From contig JABWBR010000004.1 of assembly GCA_013360405.1 (NCBI GenBank), positions 64,501 through 128,500 of the forward strand: a stretch of 64,000 nucleotides of DNA. The letters run 5' to 3'. The number at the start of each line of letters is the position of its first letter. Positions within the stretch are counted from its first letter, which is position 1. Position numbers and translations under genes: made by a program. This document shows, in pieces, positions 59,466-64,000 of this stretch. The notes beneath the pieces are model-generated. The model was not told the origin of the DNA. It ran no database searches and saw nothing but the letters and a program-made list of their open reading frames with translations. Source of the DNA: Saprospiraceae bacterium. GTDB taxonomy: Bacteria; Bacteroidota; Bacteroidia; Chitinophagales; Saprospiraceae.

Positions 59466-61750
59466 ACTTCCACATCTCACGCCACATATTTTATAACCTT
59501 ATTTTCTGCTTTGTTTCACTCTTATTTGCCTCATCTGCCAAAATAAGCGCACAGCCCTATAAACTTCTTGTCACTCCCAACAGCATGATTATTCCTTCCA
59601 TGGATATCAGCCCAGATGGAGATAAACTGGCCGTATCATGGAACAGCACCCATCTTGAACTTTGGGACTTGCCTTCAGGTAAGTTACTGAAATCTTGGAA
59701 AGCCCAAGAAAAACAGATAGGGCTTGTAGCTTTCCAGCCCGACGGTAAAAACTTGGTAACTGTACCAAAGTTTTCAAGCAAGTCCTCCGACTCGCTGACC
59801 TTTTGGAGCTTGATTGATTTCAAACCTACCATAAAGCTCGGAATGGACTCAATTGGGCCTGTCCCGAACAGCCTTTTTTTCTCGCCCGACCAGCGTTACT
59901 TGATTCATTGCACTTCTTTTGGCATGAATAACGTGATTGACTGGGATTTAACAACAAAAAAGAAAGTTCCCTTGCAAACTCCTTTCGGGAGGAATGACTG
60001 TTTATGCGCCCTTATAGAAGGTAAGGGGTTTAGGGTCGCTGGAAGCCGAGTTTCGTTTGACATGGATTACACAAACGGCGAAGCTATTGAGCAATACCCA
60101 GATGTGAAACTGAGTATGATTGGCCGCATGAATAGCCAATGTATTTCCAGTAATGGAAAATACTATGCCTCCCCTGAGAGAATCGATGGGATGGCAAGCA
60201 ACGACAAAACAACTTGGATTGGAATAAAGGAGGTAGTTACGGGCAAAACCATTAAAAAATTGCCAAGCAATACCAGCGAAAGCCCATCCTTAACATTTTC
60301 ACCAGATGGCAATTTGTTGGCAGTAGGTGACTTAAATGGGGAAACATCGGTATGGGATATAGCCTTAGAGAAAATCCTGTACAGCGTGAAACATCCACTT
60401 GCAGGCAACATCGTTGGGATACGATTCTCTAGTGACCAAAAAACGCTAATTACATTAGGTGGAAACAAACTCATCAATGTTTGGACCCCAGACGATAACA
60501 CACCAGCACTTAGTCTATATGCTTTTGGCGGCGGTTATGCAACATTAGCAAGCAATGGAAAGTACAGTGCGGATGCAAAAGGCTTAAAGCTATTGGAAAA
60601 AAAATCAGGTACAGACTATACCCCGCTGACAAATTTTGATAATAACCTGAAACCTGAACTCCTTGATATAAAATCCCTTCGCAAAACCTTCGCTGACTTG
60701 AATAAACACCCCGATGCCCCCTACATCGAATGGTTGTCAACACTGCAGCCTAACACTAATGAACCTTTCGCTACCATCAAAGCGACTGTAAAAGGTAAAA
60801 TCGAGCTTTCGGGTATAAAAACCTTATTGAACAATATTGAAGTTGAATCCAAAGGAATATTAAATGGCGGTCAGTTTGAAATATCCTTGCCCCTAAAAAA
60901 AGGCATGAACACTATTTACTTAGAGTTTTCCAACGAGTTTGGATTGACGAGGTCACGTAATTTGACAATTGAATATAGTCCGGATTTGGCCGTCAAATAT
61001 CAGGCATTGCTTTTCGCTGTTGAAGATTACGCAAGTGGTAAAATACCCAACAGCATAGATGGTGCAAGTGCTTTGGCCAAAATCCTTACAGAAAACTACG
61101 GTTTTGAAGTAACTTTAATCAAAAATCCATCTGCTTTCGAAGTAAAATCCCTACTGAGAAAATATCGCAAAAAAATATATGGTACTAATGACCACCTATT
61201 GGTGTATTTCACGGGCCACGGCTTCCTAAGCTCAAAGGATAGTACTGGGTACATCGTCCTAAAAGATGGAAACACAACAGATGATGTCGAACCCACTGAT
61301 TCCACTATTATCAGTCATACCATCATAGGCGAAGAATTGTTGGCAAGCAAGTGTAACCATGTCTTGTTGATATTGGACGCTTGCCACAGTAGCTATTTTG
61401 GAGATGCAAAATTTTTGTCAAGACCCGAACGCCATCCTGGAAAAGAAAGAACCTATGAGGAATACGTTTCAGACTTACTACGGAATACGCCTGGTTATTT
61501 CTACATCACAGCAGGGTTTGGCAGGGTATCTTCGGGTGATAGCAGTGAAAAGGCTTCTCCTTTTACAAAACTATTGCTTGACAATTTGAAAAATGATAGT
61601 TTCCAAGAAGATGGTATTGTTTTGCTTGATGAAATCTTTGGCGGAATGCAAAAATCAAAAATAAACCCCTCACCAAGGCTGGGTTTTTTTGGTAACAAAT
61701 GCAACCTTGATGCTGAATTCTTCTTTACTGTCAAAACTTTGGGCAAATGA
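59462..61750 (+). CDS. Secreted WD40-repeat caspase (C14 family)
   Basis: A 762-residue protein with signal peptide (ending SAKISAQ, about 24-30), a WD40 propeller (about 40-400; LLAVGDLNGETSVWD), a beta-sandwich linker (about 430-505, ending EYSPD) and a caspase-like domain (about 510-762). The dyad is complete: His586 in YFTGHGF and Cys641 in LILDACHSS. SPFTKLLLDNL is the usual p10 segment. The active-site acid cluster GYIVLKDG and DDVEPTDS suggests basic P1 specificity as in metacaspase-like enzymes, though this is inference. It has the same layout as the pseudocaspase upstream and is translationally coupled to it. Confidence 0.9.
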   Translation: MNFHISRHIFYNLIFCFVSLLFASSAKISAQPYKLLVTPNSMIIPSMDISPDGDKLAVSWNSTHLELWDLPSGKLLKSWKAQEKQIGLVAFQPDGKNLVTVPKFSSKSSDSLTFWSLIDFKPTIKLGMDSIGPVPNSLFFSPDQRYLIHCTSFGMNNVIDWDLTTKKKVPLQTPFGRNDCLCALIEGKGFRVAGSRVSFDMDYTNGEAIEQYPDVKLSMIGRMNSQCISSNGKYYASPERIDGMASNDKTTWIGIKEVVTGKTIKKLPSNTSESPSLTFSPDGNLLAVGDLNGETSVWDIALEKILYSVKHPLAGNIVGIRFSSDQKTLITLGGNKLINVWTPDDNTPALSLYAFGGGYATLASNGKYSADAKGLKLLEKKSGTDYTPLTNFDNNLKPELLDIKSLRKTFADLNKHPDAPYIEWLSTLQPNTNEPFATIKATVKGKIELSGIKTLLNNIEVESKGILNGGQFEISLPLKKGMNTIYLEFSNEFGLTRSRNLTIEYSPDLAVKYQALLFAVEDYASGKIPNSIDGASALAKILTENYGFEVTLIKNPSAFEVKSLLRKYRKKIYGTNDHLLVYFTGHGFLSSKDSTGYIVLKDGNTTDDVEPTDSTIISHTIIGEELLASKCNHVLLILDACHSSYFGDAKFLSRPERHPGKERTYEEYVSDLLRNTPGYFYITAGFGRVSSGDSSEKASPFTKLLLDNLKNDSFQEDGIVLLDEIFGGMQKSKINPSPRLGFFGNKCNLDAEFFFTVKTLGK

Positions 61751-62029
61751 GAAAAATCTTCAACCTGCTATTGTGGTTTGACTCACAGCCTATTCTTGTG
61801 AAGAATTTATCACCCAATCCCCTGCCCGTACTGGCACCGACCATGCCATCTTCTTATTGACAATTGGCCCAACTTCCCCGCCATCAGCATCCGTCCCAAC
61901 GAAAATGCTGAATAACACCCTCTCAGTGCTGCAGACCTTTGTTGAATGGCAAGGAGGGGCAGAAAAAATAGATGGACTAGCTGTTGCCCTGTCGCTTCGC
62001 ATGTTTATTTATACCCAGACCCTGAAATA
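61747..62029 (+). pseudogene. Frameshifted remnant of a third, lipoprotein caspase
   Basis: Starting with an ATG that overlaps the caspase stop (ATGA), the frames read MRKIFNLLLW, then with a shift LTAYSCEEFITQSPARTGTDHAIF, then with another shift LLIDNWPNFPAISIRPNENAE. Joined, this gives a lipoprotein signal (LTAYSC) followed by the opening strand of a caspase domain (GTDHAIFxx..DNWPNFP...NENAE). At least two frameshifts interrupt it and the dyad region is missing. The remaining part to 62029 stays open but has no clear similarity. No other gene is seen before 62121. Confidence 0.5.
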
Positions 62030-62075
62030 ATGACCCAAGGCCGGTTAGTCAGAGTAATACACGCAGCTCCTCACC

Positions 62076-62118
62076 CCACAACCGACAACTGACAACCCAC
62101 AACCCACAACCCACAACA
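62076..62118 (+). repeat. Six NNNNAAC heptamers at the cytochrome stop
   Basis: CCACAAC, CGACAAC, TGACAAC, CCACAAC, CCACAAC and CCACAAC run in register and end three to four bases from the stop codon of the cytochrome c gene. They belong to the same family as the arrays at 33593, 50060 and 51676. Confidence 0.88.
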
Positions 62119-62120
62119 AC

Positions 62121-62723
62121 CTAATCCGTCTTCTCCCCATCATTCATGCGCAGCATTTCGAGGAAATCGCGGGCTTGCACGATATTGAGGCGGGTAGCGG
62201 CTTTGCGGGTGGGACATTGCTCCAGTTGGGCGGCTTTGGCGGCATCGGCTTCCAGTTTCGTGGACACGCCGGTGATCATATTCATAATCCATTCGGGCTT
62301 GCGGCGTTTGGTAATGCCGGCAAAACCGGAGGCTTTGATGCGGTCGCCGGTAAGGGCGTGGCAAGAAGCGCAGGATTGGTCGTAGACCGTTTTGCCGTGG
62401 GCCACCATCGCGCGGCGCACAGGAAACGTAAGGTTTACGCCTCTGATGAGAATAGGTTCTTTGCCCTCATTGTGCGCTTGCGGCTTGAGATTTTTGATCT
62501 TCTCTTTCGCCTCTTCGGGAATATTTAATTTCGACACATCGGTGGGGTTGGGCTGAGGAGGGGGCGTAGACTGTGGGCCGCGGGCGAGGTCATTGCCTTG
62601 CCCGGGCTGAGCTTCCGTTGCCGGCGCCTCTTCCACGCGTTGTTCTTTTTCCTGGGTGTCGCTTGCGCAGGCCGTCAATAGAGCGGCCAATAAAAAAGCC
62701 ATTGCATATTTCATCGCTATCAT
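62121..62723 (-). CDS. Lipoprotein c-type cytochrome
   Basis: A 200-residue lipoprotein (LLTAC, Cys19) with a Pro/Gln/Glu-rich linker (about 22-65) and a single c-type haem domain. The haem motif is Cys118-Ala-Ser-Cys121-His122. A Met in WIMNMITGV is a candidate sixth ligand. The domain resembles small electron carriers or sensors anchored to the periplasmic face. ATG 62723 and ATG 62714 are both possible; the latter gives the more usual MKYAMAFLL signal. A -7 element TAAATTTG lies 14 bases upstream at 62737-62744. Confidence 0.87.
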   Translation of the reverse strand: MIAMKYAMAFLLAALLTACASDTQEKEQRVEEAPATEAQPGQGNDLARGPQSTPPPQPNPTDVSKLNIPEEAKEKIKNLKPQAHNEGKEPILIRGVNLTFPVRRAMVAHGKTVYDQSCASCHALTGDRIKASGFAGITKRRKPEWIMNMITGVSTKLEADAAKAAQLEQCPTRKAATRLNIVQARDFLEMLRMNDGEKTD

Positions 62724-62736
62724 CCGTTTAGGCTGC

Positions 62737-62744
62737 CAAATTTA
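62737..62744 (-). promoter_or_regulatory. -7 element of the cytochrome c gene
   Basis: TAAATTTG on the minus strand matches TAnnTTTG. It lies in the 29-base gap after the cyclase gene, which suggests that the cytochrome has its own promoter. No -33 TTG at the usual distance. Confidence 0.45.
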
Positions 62745-62752
62745 GGGATAAA

Positions 62753-64000
62753 TCAATTGCCCAGGTATTCTTCCACAAAATACATATTGATAGCCCCGCT
62801 GTCGTTTTCGGTAAATTGGCCCTGGTAAGCGCAGCGGAATTGGTTTTTGACCAATAGGTAAGTCGTTTCCGAAATATTGACCTTGCCCACCTCACCGTAG
62901 GTTTCCATGCGCGAGGCGATATTCACGGTGTCCCCCCAGATGTCGTAGGCGAATTTTTTAATACCCACAATACCCGCCACTAAGGGCCCGGTATGGATGC
63001 CTATGCGGGCTTCGAAAAACGGCTTGTGCTGCAATTTTTTTTCGATAGCGATATGGGCCATGAAACGCTGAATATCAAGCGCAGCATGGATCATCTGTAC
63101 CGCTTCGTGGGCATCGCCGCTGCCGATACCGCCCACACAGAGGTAGGCATCGCCCACAGTTTTTATCTTCTCCAGGCCGTGTTTGTCGATGATTTCGTCG
63201 AAGGCGCGAAAACAGAAATCGATTTCATCAACGAGTTCTTCGGGTTCAAGTCGTTCGGCAATACGCGAAAAGCCCTTGAAATCGGAGAACATCACCGTCA
63301 CCATCTCGTGTCTTTTTGCTTTTGCCAAGCCAAACGTCTTCAGTTCTTCGGCGATTTCTACGGGCAGGATATTGAGCAGCAATTCTTCCGATTTGTGTTT
63401 TTCAATTTCCAATTCGGCGGTGCGCGCTTTCACGAGTTGTTCGAGCTCGGATTCGTGTTTTTGGATGGTATAAATACGATAGCGCAATACCCCCCACACG
63501 GCGCCGACAGCCAGCAATCCGCACAACAATTGAAACCACCAGGTGCGGTAATACGCCTCGCGGATCACGATGCGGATGGCCAGTTCGTTTTTATTCCACT
63601 CGTCGCGGCCGGTGCGGGCTTTAACCCGGAAGGTATACGTGCCCGCCGGAATATTGGTATAACGCACGGTATTGATGGACGAAGGCGGCGACCAGTCCTT
63701 TTCATAATTTTCCAGCATATAGCTGAATTGGTTTTGCAGGGGGTGTTGATAATCTGCCATTGCAAAGCTAAAGGCGAACATTTGGTCGCGGTGGCTTAAT
63801 TCCAGCATGTCGTTGTTGCCGATACCGTAATTGCGCAAGAGCAGGCTGTCGCCGCTAAAAACCGAGAAATTGGTGAGCAACAGAGGCGATTCTATCTGCA
63901 CTTTTTTGCGCTGGGTAAACCTGTCGCTGGGATAAAAGGCATTCACCCCGTTGAGCCCCCCGAAATACATACGGCCATCGCGCGATTTGAAAAAAGAGAT
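62753..64000 (-). CDS. Propeller/Y_Y_Y sensor fused to a nucleotide cyclase (partial)
   Basis: The frame continues past the right edge (ISFFKSRDGRMYFGG), so ATG 63970 is internal and the N-terminus, probably a two-propeller sensor, is missing. What is visible: the last propeller blade (MYFGGLNGVNAFYP), a Y_Y_Y domain (about 60-125 from 63970), one transmembrane segment (WWFQLLCGLLAVGAVWGVL), a coiled coil (HESELEQLVKARTAELEIEK) and a class III cyclase domain. The cyclase has MFSDFKGFSRIAE and KTVGDAYLCVGG metal sites and WGDTVNIASRME. The build is that of a hybrid-histidine-kinase sensor with the kinase replaced by a cyclase. Confidence 0.88.
   Translation of the reverse strand: MSFFKSRDGRMYFGGLNGVNAFYPSDRFTQRKKVQIESPLLLTNFSVFSGDSLLLRNYGIGNNDMLELSHRDQMFAFSFAMADYQHPLQNQFSYMLENYEKDWSPPSSINTVRYTNIPAGTYTFRVKARTGRDEWNKNELAIRIVIREAYYRTWWFQLLCGLLAVGAVWGVLRYRIYTIQKHESELEQLVKARTAELEIEKHKSEELLLNILPVEIAEELKTFGLAKAKRHEMVTVMFSDFKGFSRIAERLEPEELVDEIDFCFRAFDEIIDKHGLEKIKTVGDAYLCVGGIGSGDAHEAVQMIHAALDIQRFMAHIAIEKKLQHKPFFEARIGIHTGPLVAGIVGIKKFAYDIWGDTVNIASRMETYGEVGKVNISETTYLLVKNQFRCAYQGQFTENDSGAINMYFVEEYLGN

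Overview
The window looks like chromosome of a free-living member of the Bacteroidota, most plausibly a Saprospira/Lewinella/Haliscomenobacter-type organism. The phylum call rests on Bacteroidota promoter elements (TTTG about 18-20 bp upstream of TAnnTTTG), near absence of Shine-Dalgarno sites, secreted proteins whose signal peptides end in ...AQ, a ParC-type topoisomerase subunit, YD/RHS proteins with the EVVQENHYYPFG core, a dipeptidyl-peptidase IV, and WD40-caspase genes. The family-level placement is inference. No rRNA, tRNA or CRISPR array was seen.

Layout. 1-12.6 kb is mostly housekeeping: a partial helical-repeat protein, a candidate small RNA with a strong terminator, cysQ plus a family 2 glycosyltransferase, parC, a secreted GH3 glucosidase bracketed by two inverted 26-bp repeat arrays, an ATP-grasp/SGNH hydrolase/small membrane protein operon, and a DUF5691-like gene. 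12.7-19.4 kb is a six-gene RND efflux operon with its own TetR regulator and two identical GTGAATATTCAC operators. 20.1-27.3 kb is an unusual three-gene minus-strand operon: an MpaB/Lcp-type haem oxygenase, a 1767-residue pseudokinase/AAA/GAF/cyclase protein, and a seven-helix protein resembling fungal PaxB/Pyr4 terpene cyclases. 27.6-45 kb holds a DPP-IV peptidase, a sphingomyelin-synthase-like/GNAT pair, a thioredoxin-like lipoprotein, MarC, a TSUP permease, an M28 peptidase, a RAYT transposase, mfd, a serine beta-lactamase-like protein, rlmN and aminopeptidase P. 45.1-49.6 kb is a decayed RHS/YD locus with displaced toxin tips, a candidate immunity gene and a 52-bp duplication. 50-53.3 kb carries rpoN, bcp and an AstE-like deacylase ending inside a MITE-like element.

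53.8-62.0 kb is the most distinctive region: a secreted protein of unknown function, a membrane protein with an N-terminal EAD11-like effector-associated domain, a WD40-pseudocaspase (catalytic Cys replaced by Pro), a WD40-caspase with an intact His/Cys dyad, and the frameshifted remnant of a third caspase. This has the composition of a death-domain-like adaptor with an active and an inactive caspase in one operon. The window closes with a lipoprotein cytochrome c and the 3' part of a propeller/Y_Y_Y/cyclase sensor.

Across the window, short-period repeats (7, 8, 16 and 26 bp) sit against stop codons or just upstream of starts. The best defined is a heptamer family NNNNAAC found at four separate intergenic sites.
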